Assembly: GCF_000002985.6 (NCBI RefSeq)
Contig: NC_003280.10
Location: forward strand, 14,938,501-15,002,500
Reading direction: 5' to 3'
DNA length: 64,000 nucleotides
Source of the DNA: Caenorhabditis elegans
Taxonomy: Eukaryota > Nematoda > Chromadorea > Rhabditida > Rhabditidae
Below, piece by piece: positions 21,319 to 40,510 of the stretch. The notes under the pieces were generated by a model. The model searched no databases. It saw only the letters and a program-made list of their open reading frames with translations, and was not told the origin of the DNA. How positions within the stretch are numbered: the stretch's first letter is position 1; each line of letters starts with the position of its first letter. Both the position numbers and the translations under genes were made by a program.

Positions 21319-24300
21319 TTAATCCTTCTTCACATCGGGTTTCTTGTCCTTTTTTACCAAATATGCATTGTTGAAGAAACTGGAGAATAGCACCAGGAAT
21401 GAGGCGTAGATTCCGAAGCTCAACGCCAGATTGTCGTAGGATTGTTGGCACATCTGGAAAAATTGAAAATTCATAATTTTTAAAACAATATTGACAGTCA
21501 AAATTTGTAGAAAAAATTAAAGCTAGTTTTTCAACAAACCTCTCCATTAAGCTTCAAATAAAGCACAATGCAAGAAATGCTGACACCAATGAGCATTTGA
21601 AGAGTTTGAAGGAATGTAACAGTCATTGAAACGATTTTGGGAAGACGATAGCCGATTGATGTTATTGCGTAGTATGTATACATTATTGAATGCACCAAAT
21701 AGTTCATAAAAATAAACCAGCGTCCTGGAGCTGTGAGTTCGATTGCTGAAAAAAATGAGAACATTTTTTGAAAATGGTTTAAAATTGAAAAATCATTTGA
21801 AACGATTTTTGAGCCAAACCCTAGAATTTGTTATTTATCCTAGATTCATCCTATTTATCCTTGCTCTTAGAGCATCGAAAAATGTGATTTTTTGTAGTAA
21901 AAACTAGAATTTTTAGCTTCTGGAGTTTAAAATAGTCTTTAAATTTGAAAAAAAAATTCTTAGTTTTGTCGATTTTTCAAAATATTTGTGGAGCTGCTCC
22001 GAAATCGTTAATTAAGAATTTCGCCTTTAAATTTACTTTACAACGCACAAGAAAATGAGATTTTCTGAGCAAGAGCTTAAAACTTTCATAACTATTTGTA
22101 CACTTCCGTGCTCGAAAATTTCAAAATCCCTTTTATTTTTGTCTTTTTCCATTTCCTTCGCACCTAGCTTTTTTTAAATTAAACATTCTAGGCGCCTTTA
22201 ATATTTTACGACACTTTTCGGAGTTTGTTTCCGGAGTTTGTAGCCTAATTTCTCATCTTTCCCGGTTGCTATGGATATTTTGAACTTGATCTTTCGAGAC
22301 TTACTAAAAACTGAAACTCTTTAGCATTTCGAAAGCAATCCCAATTTCAAACTACAAACTTTCTAGGCTTGACAATTCTCCCGAAGATCAAGATCAAAAT
22401 TCAATCAAGAAATCACTTATTTTTGGAATGTAGAACAGATAGATAGGTGATCAATGTAAACATGATAAGGTGGGTGGATCAGCTTGTTAAACTAGAGTCA
22501 TTGAAAAAAGAATCCACTAGAACGAAATGTTTTGGTGGTTTTTGATTATTAATCCTACTATCGTAATTTCCTCCACTTTAAAGGCACACGTTGTTACTCT
22601 GAGTGGGTCTTGGCACGATCTCAAACACAGTTTATATATAATAGTTTCCTACAGTAACCCAGCAATTTTGTATATGTCAGAGTTGACTGCAAAGAATTTT
22701 TCCAGCAAATCGGCAACCGGCAATTTCCCGATTCGCCCAATTTGTCGACAAAAAAAGAACATCCATTTCTGCTCTCATGCCTCCGGTTCCAGAACCGTCC
22801 CCTGGACTACAACACACCGTTGTAGTGTTTCTTTGGCTCTTCCTACATCAGACCCCCCTCACAGACGTTTCTATTTGATATTTGACCAGTCACCATTGTC
22901 GCCTGATTTTGTTTGTCTTTCCCCAAGGCTTCTGCTTGTTTCCCTTACGTTATGCGTGTATGTTAAGGAAATCAAAATACTAGTCCTTTTCTTTTTATGC
23001 TGTCTATGTCGTCATAGATAGATGGATTACGGGATGGTAAGAATAGTGAGACATTTCTCAAAAAAAATTGCAAAATCATTTGAAACGATTTTTTCCGGCA
23101 AACCGGCAAATCGGTAAATCTGCCGAAATTGAAAATTTCCGGCAAATCGGCAAATCGGCAAAATAACGAAATTTAAATTTCCGGCAAATCATCAACTCGG
23201 CAATTTGCCGATTTGCCAAACTTGCAAATAAACTAGAAAAAAACAAATAAACTAGAGTACAAATAAACTAGAAATTCCATTTGAGTTCTAGATATTTTTT
23301 TGAAAATTTTCATAAAGTTTGAAGTCCCCACTGAAAAAAATATCAGAAAATTCGGCAACTCTACACTAATATTTCAAATCCCCAAAGCTTTCGCTTTAAT
23401 TTCCACCCATTTCTAATTAATAATAAGTTCCAATCATCTGCCGTTCCTAGACACTCTTTTCAATAAACTGGAAGTCTCTATATATGTATACTTTGATCGA
23501 ATATGCCTTTCTCCGAACATACACTTATGTTCATTTTCTTTACAACACCCCTTTGCATCCTTAGATAAAAGCCATAAGGTTTTGCTAATCCCTCTATTTC
23601 TCTGCATGTTGCCGTACTATCTTATTCAATCTGAACATTATGATGAATAAAGAAATTGAACGAGTGGTGGTGGGATAAGGATGGGAAACCAGTCTATTCG
23701 AGGATCAGACTTAGTACGCAACAAATTGAATGAGGAAGGAAATCTCAAAGTTCAATTAATTTAAAAGATAGAAAGCATAGATTAAAACGTAGAGAAAATT
23801 CGGAAAAAAATTCGTTTTTCAAAATTCTAAAAACTACATTTTCTCTTGAGTTATTCAAGCTTGAAGTTGGTGGCCTAGGAAACCCCACATTTGGATCTCT
23901 AGGCTGCCAAAGATCAAGTAACCCAAAATTTCAGAAAACCTTGAGGGGAAACCCCAAATTATAGAAAACTCGATAATAAATACACTGGCTTTAGTAGATT
24001 TCAAAAATATTATAATAGTTTTCTGCAAAGTTATAAAGGTTTGTAGTTGATGGCCTAGGAAAATCTAAATTTGAATTGTAAAAAAATGTGAGATGGCCCG
24101 GCCATACTTGAAAATAACAATTTGGTCGCCTAACTTTTTTCAAACAAAATTTTTTTACTCACCAGCATGCCAAGAAAGGATCAGAACAACAGCGTGATGA
24201 TACCAGTGAAGGAATATAACCGGCCGTTTCCTCAGCACCAAGAACATCGTGTCCCCAAACTCGGCGATTTTCGATAGAGCGAACATGCATGCCCAGAATG

Positions 24301-25601
24301 CGGACGGTGAACGTGGATTTACAGCCAGGCAGATCGAATCGATGAAGCCTCTGGAATTTGATACATTTTTTAGCTTGCCCCGATATTTTTCGTGATATTT
24401 TTTCGAAAATTCTCTAGTTTACAGAACTGATGAATCATTTCTATTTGAGCATAAACTGATAAGAGTTATACAGTTTTTATTTGAATTACAGTTAAAGGTC
24501 ATCCAGAACAACACCGCTTCCCCCATAACTTTTTTGTCAGAAATTTTTAAATAAAAGTGTTTCCCATAAAAATGAGATTTCTATCACCTGGTTTTTCGTG
24601 AGAATTTCAATATAAATAAACTTCTCACGCTCGTAGATCAGAAAGAATAAAAGTTATAAAAAGTTTGGTAACTAATACCAAAATATAGCAAATTTAAAAC
24701 TGATAATTTTGTTAGTGATCAACTTTTTATAAGTGTTGTAGAGATAAAACGGCTTTAATAAGACATAATTTAATTTTTTTGAGAATCCTATTCAAATGTA
24801 GTCAATTACTAAAATGTAGAATATTTTACGTTCTATAATAGGAACTTTTCGAAAAAAAAATACTTACCTTCTGAAAACAGCATCGTAGAATTCGATTCCA
24901 AATCTCCATGTACCCATAATACTGAACACTGCCAAAAAACCGTTCCATGCTAGTAAAAGAGGTCGCATGCTGAAAATACAAAGTATAGAAAAAATTATTC
25001 AAAATAAAGTTTCCCATGTTTGATTTAAAAGTTTTTAATTACTCCAACTTCCAAATTCCTAGGCCATCAATTTTTTATTAGGTTTGAGTCATGGTTTTGC
25101 ACATTTAAAACCTATTTGAATTTTTATGGCCTAGAAAATCTAGATCTGAGAATTCCAGGCCACCAACTTTAAAGGATCATCTTGCCGAAACTCGACCAAA
25201 ATGTTTTTTTCAAAATTTTAAAAATTAATTAATGATTCATGTCCAGATTCGGCGTATTTAATTTTTGATGGCTTAGAAATCCAAATTTAAAAATCCTAGG
25301 CCACCAATTTCAAGAGCCTATAACTAGCCTTAAAACCATAATTTTGAAATTTTGCAGAAAAACACCCCTACCTTTTAGGTTTCCGTGACTCCATATATCT
25401 CTGTAATAAATTTGTCGCAATAATATAAGCAGCTGATAAGTACACCGACTTAAACCAGTGATTTTTGAAAAACGTGTGCATTGTCAAATCGTCCCACCAT
25501 GACTCGATGAGCAACGTGGAATCGTACTCGAATGGGGAATAGATGATGGTCTCATTGTTTCCTGTCCAAACTTTGAATCGTTCGGACACTTCGGCCGACA
25601 T
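21319..25601 (-). CDS. elo-9: Very-long-chain fatty acid elongase (ELO family), 286 residues
   Basis: Condensing enzyme of ER fatty-acid elongation (malonyl-CoA plus acyl-CoA). Exons: 25601-25372, 24969-24868, 24350-24163, 21745-21540, 21453-21319. The start was chosen because a GTTGCAG acceptor lies 7 bases upstream of the ATG, consistent with trans-splicing. The histidine box HWYHH sits at about 159-163, after FGDTMFLVLRKRPVIFLHW, with NYLVHSIMYTYYA downstream, both family hallmarks. Several hydrophobic segments alternate with short loops, and the Lys-rich end KKDKKPDVKKD suits an ER protein. The 2.4-kb intron 24162-21746 carries repeats but no other supported gene. The elo-9 symbol is from memory of the Y53F4B cluster; assignment to the ELO family is secure. 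Confidence 0.93.
22690..23225. repeat. CGGCAAATCGG repeats in the large elo-9 intron
   Basis: Two patches, 22700-22755 and 23085-23225, of the CGGCAAATTGCCG family. Between them is a moderately GC-rich stretch (22770-22960) with no protein I recognise. The rest of the intron is AT-rich, with several TGGCCTAGGAAA-type short repeats (near 23870, 24050) that also occur at 25110-25310. Confidence 0.6.
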
Positions 25602-28061
25602 TCTACTACTGCAACAATAAATACTGGTATAGTTAGTTTGTGAAGAGATAAGATAACGGGGCGGAGTATACATGATTTGGTAATTTGTGACGTAATGCCT
25701 GTTGGGGAATTTTTTTGAGGAACTAAGACAAAGGAAAATTTTTAAAATATTTACTATTGTGTAGTAAAATAATTTTAAATCAAAATTTAAATATTTTTCG
25801 AAGAAAATTTTTTGAGGAAGGTTTGCAAATAAATTTTATTTTAAAATATTTCGTAAAAAGTTTTGAATATATTTTTTTTTCAAAATTTGCAAGAAATAAT
25901 TTACATAAAATTTAATGGGCTTTTTCATAAATTTTTTAAAGCTTATTTTTTTACAAAAAGCACCTAAAAATTTATAATTGTTGGAAATAGTTCCCTGAAT
26001 TTATGAATTAAAAAACAGTACATGCGGATCAAAATTAAAATATTTTTCGAAAATTGGAGAAAAATTCCGAAAGTGCAAAAAAATTGGTTTTTAATAATTT
26101 TTGCACAATCTTAATTTTTTAGAAACAGTTTTTAGAATTTTTCAATTAAATAACTTTTATAAATTTTTCTTTTTTTTGAGGTTTTCTAGTTTTAAATTTT
26201 TTCAGTGTTAATTTCCCAATAAATTAAGAAAATATTTTCCGAAAACTTGAAACAAAAACTCAAACTCCACAAAAATTGATTTTTAATAAATTTCAACTTT
26301 TCTAGACAAAAGTTGCCTATTTCTAAAAAATGGAACAAATTCAAAAAAATTCTAGTTTTGAAAAAATGTCTGTTTTTTTTTAATAAAAAAATATTTCAAA
26401 TTAATTGCAATCCAAATTTTTCGGATTTCCGAAAAAAATTTTAAGGAAAGGAAAAGCCATTTCAAAATTAATTTCAACGAAACTACCTAATTGCGAACAG
26501 AAACCACAAATTGATTTTAGTACTTATCAGCCCATTTATTCTACCCATTTTATACATTTATCACCATATAGTTTCAGTTACAAGCACATAAAAAGTGATA
26601 ACAACTGTTCAAATAAAAAAGGTCGTGTCCTCCTCCCCCCCCCTCTGAAACTTTTCTCTAGGTTGATGTGGCGTGAACACGGAAAAAAAATTAGAAAAAT
26701 TTGGAGAAAGTGGGTCGAAAGGTGATTGTTATGGAAATTAGGAGGTGAATTTGCATGGCGGTCGAGAAATTAACATGTAGCTTGTTCGTGGGTGTTAATG
26801 TTAGCGAGAAATTGTGAATTGATATAGAGTTAGGCAGAAAATTCAAAAAAAAGAAGTTTTGTTGGCAAATTCGGCAAAATGGCAAATTGCCGGTTTGTCG
26901 ATTTGTCGGAAATATTTGATTCCGGCAATTTGCCGGTTTGCCGTTTGCCGGATATCAATTTTCCGGAAGTTTTTAGATGGATTTTTTATACATAAGACGG
27001 AAACATTCATAGGATACAATTTTGCCGATTAAAATTGAAAATCTGAAATAAAAAAAATGTGCGAAACAACAATTTGTCAAAATATTCCGGGAATTGCCGA
27101 TTTTCCGATTTGTCGAAAATTTCCATTCCGGCAATTTGCAAAAATTTTCAGTTCCACCAATTTGCAAAAATTTTCAATTCCGGCAATTTGCAAAAATTTT
27201 CAATTCCGGCAATTTGCAAAAATGTTCAATTACAGCAATTTGCCGGTTTGCCGACTTGTCGGAAAAATTGTTTGCCGACCACTACAGGTACAAAGGTTTC
27301 GAAAAACTTGTTTCTGAAAAAACTGTCATAACTCTAAAGCTATATGAGTTATTTTAAAAAAATTTTACTAAAAAATATTGCGCATGAAATTTTCCATATT
27401 TCGTAGGCTGGCAACTTTTTGATTGCATTATTAGTTATCCAAATACAGAAATTTGAATTTTTCCAAGTTAGCCAAAAAAAAATTAAAAATTCCTAGCGTC
27501 TCATATAAAAGATATACATAGATCCGGTAATGAAACTAGTACCAAGAAAAATTAGATATTCCCATAAAAGATGGCGATAATAAAACGAATTTATCCGTAG
27601 CAGCATTAAGAAAGGGGGGAGGGCATTCCGTAAATTCGCCTCTTCTTCCCAAAAAAGACGCTTCTCTCTCGAACCAGTCGTCAAGGTGGCCAAGTGAATG
27701 GCAATAGGCACCGCCCATCAACTATGTACACCTTTCTCTTTTTCCCCTCCAACTATATGAAAAGTACAAAGGGGAAAAAGAGTTTGTGAGCCGGTGGAGG
27801 CGCAGAGATGACAACTTTACGGGAGGAATTACTTACCGTTTTTGTTCAATGTTCACATTATTATACGGATTAGTTTGTATTTGAAAATGTCCATTTGGTT
27901 TTGAGTTAACCTAAGTTCGAGTAAGTTTATTCTAGATTTTTGGAAACTTGCGCAGAAAATTCTCCAAAGAATGGCTCAGTGGGATTGAACTCAAATTCGT
28001 ACTATTAGTTTTTTTTAGAGTTTGCTCAAACTTATCGAGGAGCAAAAAAGGGAATTTTCCA
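25602..28061. other. Intergenic, repeat-rich, no supported gene
   Basis: Contains AT filler, a CGGCAAATT-family patch at 26865-27285 with four tandem AATTTGCAAAAATTTTCAATTCCGGC-type units, and a GC-richer stretch at 27590-27830. A strong donor-like ACG|GTAAGT on the minus strand near 27839 could end an upstream untranslated exon of a minus-strand gene; I cannot link it to one. Confidence 0.45.
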
Positions 28062-28425
28062 GCTTTTCAGGTGTGGCTCAGTGGGATTCTCCAGGTCTGA
28101 CAATCTCAACACCGTGGTTCGAACCCACCCTAATGCAATTAATTTTCTTCCGATGTGATCAGGCTTATCACAAATTCAAAATATCGAATTATCGATTTTC
28201 TAGCTTTTTTGGGTTTGGCTCAGTCGGATTTTCCGGGTCTCACAATCTCAACACCGTGGTTCAAGCCCACCCTTAATGTAATTATTTTTCTTACGGTTTG
28301 ATAAAGCTTATCACAATTTCAAACTATCAAATTATCGATTTTCCAGCTTTTTCGGGAATGGTGCAGTGGGATTTTCAAGAAATTATAATTTTGACACCGG
28401 GGTTCGAGCCCCCACGGTGGCAATT
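27972..28425 (+). repeat. Tandem tRNA-like (pol III A/B box) repeat, ~143-bp unit
   Basis: Three units carry an A-box-like TGGCTCAGTGG (28074, 28216, 28359; spacing 142-143) and, about 31 bases downstream of it, a B-box-like GGTTCGAACCC (28116), GGTTCAAGCCC (28258) and GGTTCGAGCCC (28401). In unit 1 the B box sits in a perfect 4-bp T-arm stem around a 7-base TTCGAAC loop. A fourth, 5'-only A box lies at 27972. The unit spacer contains TTATCACAAATTCAAA and TATCGATTTTC. No complete cloverleaf is convincing, so I call it a tRNA-derived repeat, not a tRNA gene. Confidence 0.7.
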
Positions 28426-30200
28426 TTTTTGCTGACTGAAACTTGCTCACCTAACTGTGTTTAAACACTGAATTTTTTAAAATACTAGTTCTCATTTCTA
28501 TTAGTTTTTATGAAAAACTAACTTAGAGATAAAAACACGTATGATTCAGTATAAGGCAGGGAGAGGCAGGCGGAGGTCGCCTTAAGGTCAGGCAGGCAGG
28601 TACTTTAACGCCTACATGGAAGCCTTACTTACTACAAAGGCGAAACAAAAAAAAGAATGAAAGAAAAAAGAACGTAAAATACTTAAAAAGCACTTTACGC
28701 AGGGAAAAATTTCTCGGATGGCAGAAAGTACTGTGTGGGAGAGAGCCGCGATCTTTGTCAATATTTGGCTCCTTCTCTCGCCGTCTGCGTCTCCTACGTT
28801 CTACGAAAAGACTGTTCGGAAACTATACAACAAATAAAGAATTCGTAGTATTAAGGGACGCAAGGGAAGAGGAAATGTGTTCAGAATGTGGTGATAAGGC
28901 ACGATGTAGATAGAATCAAAATATTGGGATGCGTCTCTTGCAAAAAAGAAAAAGATCGAACATCGTGAAAACATTTGAAAATTTCAGCAAAACTTCAGTC
29001 ATGATCCATGAATTTACTAAATTAGCAGAATTGGAGAAATCAATGGAGAAAACAATAAAACACAAATCAACGTTGTTCACCAAATGGATAACATGATTTT
29101 TGACGAACACATTGTTGTATATTGTGTGTGTAGTTTGTAGTGTGGTATGTTTTTTTTTCAAACATGTATGTAGTGTGTAGATCAGGGGCAAATTGGCAAT
29201 ATGTCGGAATTAAAATTTCCGGCAAATCGCTAAACCAGCAAATTGCAGATTTGTCGAATTCGACAGAAAAACAACAAAAAAATTGCCAAAATTTTTTGGC
29301 AAATTGTGGTTTTGCACATTTTTTTTTGAAATTTCGGAATTTCAATTTCAATCGGCAAATTGACGGAATTTAAAATTTCCGGTAAATCGGCAGAAATTGG
29401 CCAATTTGCCGAATTTGCCGGAAAACAGCAATTGCGTTTTGCACTTTTTTTTTTGGAAATTTCAGAATTTCAATTTTAATCGGCAAAATTGTACGCATCC
29501 TATGAATTTTCCTACATCTATTTTGAAAAGTAAGCAAGTTCTATGAAAATATTTTTTTTAAAACGGAAACAAATGTTAAAAGCCCCTAATTGTTGGGTCT
29601 CGTTAGGTATTTGCGGCAAAACCGTAAATTCAAATGATTTCGCATGTTTTTTAAAAGTATTTTCGTTACTTAAAAAAAAAATTTTTTACTTAAAAAAATT
29701 GAGTCATTTCCAAATTACACGCGAAACCGGTCTCAACACGATAAATAAATACATTTTTGTTAAATGCAAAAGGGTGTGTGCCTTTAAATAGTACTGTATA
29801 TTCAAACTTTTATTGCTTTGGAGTTTTATTGATTTTTTCATATTTTCAGGATTAATATGAATAAATATATTTTTAACTCATGAATATATCATAATTATAA
29901 ATCAAAGAAAACTTTTTTAAAAATCGATTAAAATTCAACAGCGACGAAAGTTTGAAACTACAGTACTCTTTAAAGGCGCACATATTTTTCAAAAATTTGT
30001 CGCGTCGAGACCCGATACCGTATTTTTGGCGAAAAAAAAAATCAAAAATTGCTGTCCATTTCTAATTCCGAAGGACCTTCCTGAAAATTTATTTTCCCTG
30101 AAAAAAAAGTGACTAGACGAAGAAGAATAAATCGTTGATGTAAGTAAATTTATTCAAATAAAGAGAAAAAAATCAAAACTAAATACAAAAATATATAAAA
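28426..30200. repeat. Intergenic repeats: GGCAGGCA patch, CGGCAAATT patch and a GGGTCTCG repeat
   Basis: 28555-28640 is GGCAGGCAGG-rich; 29180-29480 is CGGCAAATT-family. Around 29590-29800 and 29930-30030 lie oppositely oriented copies of a repeat with GGGTCTCG(T/A) and CCTTTAAAGAGTACTGTAG signatures, making an imperfect inverted pair of about 440 bases just 3' of the POLE4-like gene. Part of this repeat was copied with the gene to 60.5 kb. Confidence 0.6.
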
Positions 30201-30845
30201 TCAAAATTGCTCGGCAAATTTATCTCTCGCGATTTCTTCATTTTCATCGATTTCGAGAACGGTCTCCGGAAGCTCTTCATCTTCTTCTTCTTCCACGTGG
30301 ATCTCCTCTTCTTCCTCGATAATCGTTTCCTCCTCTACAACCGTCTCATCCTGACCGGAATTCGCATTCACTTTTCGCTTCTTTGGCTCCAACTTCGGCC
30401 ACCCATCCAGAGCATCTTCCAGGAAAGCGAAGGCCCACGTCTTCTTGATAGCTTTATCTGCAAAAAATCGATTTTATTAGCTGAAATTTGAGTTTTTTCC
30501 ACCAACCAATGTCCTTCGTCTGGACGGTTTTTCGTTTTTCCAGCGCTGCGTTCTGATTCGCCGCGTTGCTCAGCTCCTTGATGAAGAGCTCCTGGAAATT
30601 AAAAAAATATAATGAAAATTCGAAGAAAAAATGCGATTTTCTCTCACCGCCGCCTTCGCCATCAATTGCAGTGCCTCATTGTTGAGCATCTCGACGTCCG
30701 GATTCATTCTGACCACTTTTTTGACTCTTCCCAGTGGCAATTGCGATCGGACGAGCTCTTCGACGTGCTCCTCGATTTCTCGCACGTCCTCCTCGCTCAT
30801 TTGCGCGATCGGAGCGGCTTTCTTGGTTTTCTTTCGCCAGGCCAT
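30201..30845 (-). CDS. POLE4-like histone-fold protein, 179 residues
   Basis: Exons: 30845-30648, 30591-30507, 30457-30201. A TTTTTCAG acceptor 9 bases before the ATG suggests trans-splicing. The histone fold runs from about 36 to 105: LPLGRVKKVVRMNPDVEML, then LQLMAKAAELFIKELSNAA, then KRKTVQTKDIDKAI, the signature of NF-YC/POLE4/CHRAC-type subunits. By family knowledge POLE4 is the small histone-fold subunit of DNA polymerase epsilon, pairing with a POLE3-like partner. The C-terminal third is very acidic (EEEEEIHVEEEEDEE), also common in this group. It is divergent from nsun-5 across about 300 bases. A chromatin-remodelling histone-fold role is the main alternative. A broken copy is at 60168-60655. 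Confidence 0.85.
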
Positions 30846-31147
30846 GTTTTAAATCTGAAAAATATTCAAAATTAAGCAAATATTTGAAGAAAAACAATAG
30901 AAAATGCATTTTAAAATGCGAAAAATCAGAAAAAAAATAAATTTAAAAAATCAAATTTTCAATTTTTTCCGCTCTGGACGCAAACACCATCACGCGCAAA
31001 GGCAGACGAGAAAGTGCGCTCCATTGCAAAAAATATTTTTAATTCTTTTTTTCTAATGTTTCTTGCTTTTTTTCTCAATTTCATCTTGAAATATTGCTTT
31101 CCACTATTGAAAAATTATATTTTTTGTCGAAAACTATTCAAATTTAG
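30846..31147. promoter_or_regulatory. Probable bidirectional promoter, POLE4-like gene / nsun-5
   Basis: The two divergent start codons are 302 bases apart. The centre (30970-31030) is the only GC-richer part and contains CACGCGCAAAGGCAGACGAG; the sides are AT-rich with T runs toward nsun-5. No TATA box stands out. The call is inferred from the divergent layout. Confidence 0.45.
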
Positions 31148-38398
<7,251 letters not shown>

Positions 38399-38592
38399 TT
38401 TCATGGAATTGTGTTTTTTTTTGTTACTGAAATTGATATATTTGTTGAGTTATTGAGTTTTTGTTGTTGAAAATTGAAAATTAAATAAATATTGTTTTCG
38501 AAAAACCAGGATGTTGATTTTTTCAAAAATCAGTTTCGACAAAGGCTCATTTACATCAAATGTATCCAAGAATAATCTGAAAAATCTAAGAA
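38399..38592. other. nsun-5 3' UTR and end of gene
   Basis: After the stop at 38396-38398, an AATAAA at about 38484 is the likely polyadenylation signal. The following AATATTGTTTTCGAAAAACCAG recurs almost exactly at 62778-62800, 3' of a Helitron. Confidence 0.5.
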
Positions 38593-39257
38593 CCATATCG
38601 GTTTGATCTACAAAAAATGCTGGAATTTTTTGTCCAAAAATAATGTGACGTCAGCACGTTCTTAACCATGCGAAATCAGTTGAGAACTCTGCGTCTCTTC
38701 TCCCGCATTTTTTGTAGATCAACCGAAATGGGGCTTTCTGACACCACGAGCATTATACTCGTTATTTGAAAACTAACAAAACATTTTAAAAACTCCATGT
38801 CTAACACAATCTATATAGATCTTCCTTGTTCTTTCATTTCATCACGATACTTTAATATTTTAAAATAGTTCTTTTCCATCTGACCGTACATGTTCCTATT
38901 AAAGGTGGTGCAGTCGAGGTTTTTTTTATTGCTTAATTAGATTCGAAATTGTCGGGAAACATCAAACTTTATAATGAAATTTCGTGAAAACTTTTCAAAA
39001 AAAGTTATGGTGGCTCAAAAAATGACCTTAAATTAGTTAAAATTTGAAATTTGACCGATTTGTCAGCAGCTGGAAACAAACTTTTTTGAAATCCCCGTCC
39101 AATTTTTGTTTTCATCTTGATTTAGTTACATTTAAGGACAATGGATCACCTGATTTGGTACAATTTAATTGTTTCTGGCGATCACACCATCTTCAAATAT
39201 GAATGCACTTTGTTGCAATTTGGCACGTCAATTTGGATAGCCAGATGTTCTATTGTA
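38593..39257. repeat. 665-bp duplicate of 49237-49901, cut off at the mariner
   Basis: Same length, no net indel, and only about two substitutions noticed by eye against 49237-49901, so the copying is recent. The left end starts inside a terminal-inverted-repeat element (38593-38750, missing its left tip). The right end is exactly the TA at which the mariner begins. The copied sequence includes the upstream part of the small gene at 50 kb but none of its assigned coding exons. Confidence 0.93.
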
Positions 39258-40510
39258 TTAGGTTGGTCGAAAAGTCTTTGCAAAATTTTGATTTTTTTTT
39301 GGAAGTAGTATTTTTTCAAAGCGAACAAGATTCAATGGGTAATATATTTACCATTAATGCCTATGACTTCTTGCCAACACAACGGAAGTTGAACAGTACC
39401 CTCCGCCTAGAACTCCTGCGATTAGGAGGCAAAGAAGTCGTCCAACCCCGTTTCGACGACCTTTCGATCATTAAACTTCTGCCCGGCAAGGTGATTCTGG
39501 AGTGAGCGGAACAGATGGTAGTCAGTAGGAGCCAAGCCCGGCGAATACGATGGGTAAGACAAAATTTGGATTCCGACTGTCTGGAGCTTCTGGCGGGTCT
39601 TAAAAGTTGTATGCGGTCTTGCGTTGTCATGGAGCAGCAACAACTTTGATCCTCTAGGGCGATGTAATCGATGAGCATGGACCATCTTTTCCAATTAAAT
39701 GCAGTATAGGCCAGCGTTGATTGTAGCAAAGTCTGGAAGAAGCTCTCTGGAAATGACACCCTTACTGTCCCGCCCAATTGAGAGAAGCACTTTTTTCCGT
39801 GAAGTTCTAATTTGAGGTCAGGTGTCGCGGTTTCCTCGACCGGGACCCACTCTTTTTTCCTGGTATGGCTAACATACAATACCCATTTATCATTTCCAGT
39901 AATGATATCCTTAACCCAGTCCGTTGTTCGTTTCCTAGTGAGCAGCGAAAGAGAGAGGTCACAAAACAATTTTTCTGAGAATCGGGCAAATTGTGAGGAG
40001 CGAGTTGACCGAACTTTTCTACCCTTCCGGTTTCGTGGAGATGGTTGATGATGGTTTTTTGGGGATGCTTGAGAGTCGCAGAAAGTTCGCGGTTCGTTGC
40101 TCTTGGATCATCTTCCAGGGCTCTCGAAATATCCTCGTCGATATTCAAACGAGAGCGATCTTATCTTGGTTTATCATCGAGATCGTAGTTCTTTTTCGTG
40201 AACTTTTCGAACCAAAACTTCATGGTATTATAGGTGACAGAGTTCTTGCCTAACACTGCACACATGTTACGACGAGCTTCGTTGCAATTGCAGATTTGGG
40301 GGAACTCGTACAGAAAAACCCATCGGAGGGCGTGACGTTCGGCGAGCAAATTCTCGGTCATTTTGAACAGCACCCAAAAGTTTTTTTTAAATATATTAAA
40401 CATGCACATTACATACTATGCAAATAAAAAAACAGAATCAGAAAAAAATGAATTAACGCTGAGAAATGAAGAAAAGTACAAATTTTGCAAAGACTTTTCG
40501 ACCAACCTAA
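39258..40510 (-). mobile_element. mariner-family transposon, 1,253 bp, with decayed transposase
   Basis: Terminal inverted repeats begin TTAGGTTGGTCGAAAAGTCT and match over about 31 bases at 39258 and, inverted, at 40510; TA dinucleotides flank both ends. Length and termini are typical of mariner. The transposase reads on the minus strand: an N-terminal HTH-like part (40409-39807) and a catalytic part (39969-39422) with WVKDIITGNDKWVLY, LLLHDNARPHT and YSPGLAPTDYHLF. The conserved aspartates of the HDNARPH and YSPGLAPTDYHLF blocks are present, but the usual GDEKW-like motif reads GNDKW. The reading frame switches at least twice, so the gene is a pseudogene. The intact ends could still be mobilised by a related source. 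Confidence 0.93.

Noticed and set aside
22527..23021. 164-codon open frame in the elo-9 intron
   Set aside because: It includes a CGGCAAATT repeat patch, has no acceptor or donor that joins it to anything, and shows no recognisable protein.
28062..28425. Functional tRNA genes
   Set aside because: A and B boxes are present, but no unit folds by eye into an acceptor stem, D arm and anticodon arm with a sensible anticodon.
39361..39969. The 202-codon minus-strand frame as a complete gene
   Set aside because: It starts in the transposase frame and then leaves it; the transposase continues in another frame (39694-39422). It is part of the decayed mariner.
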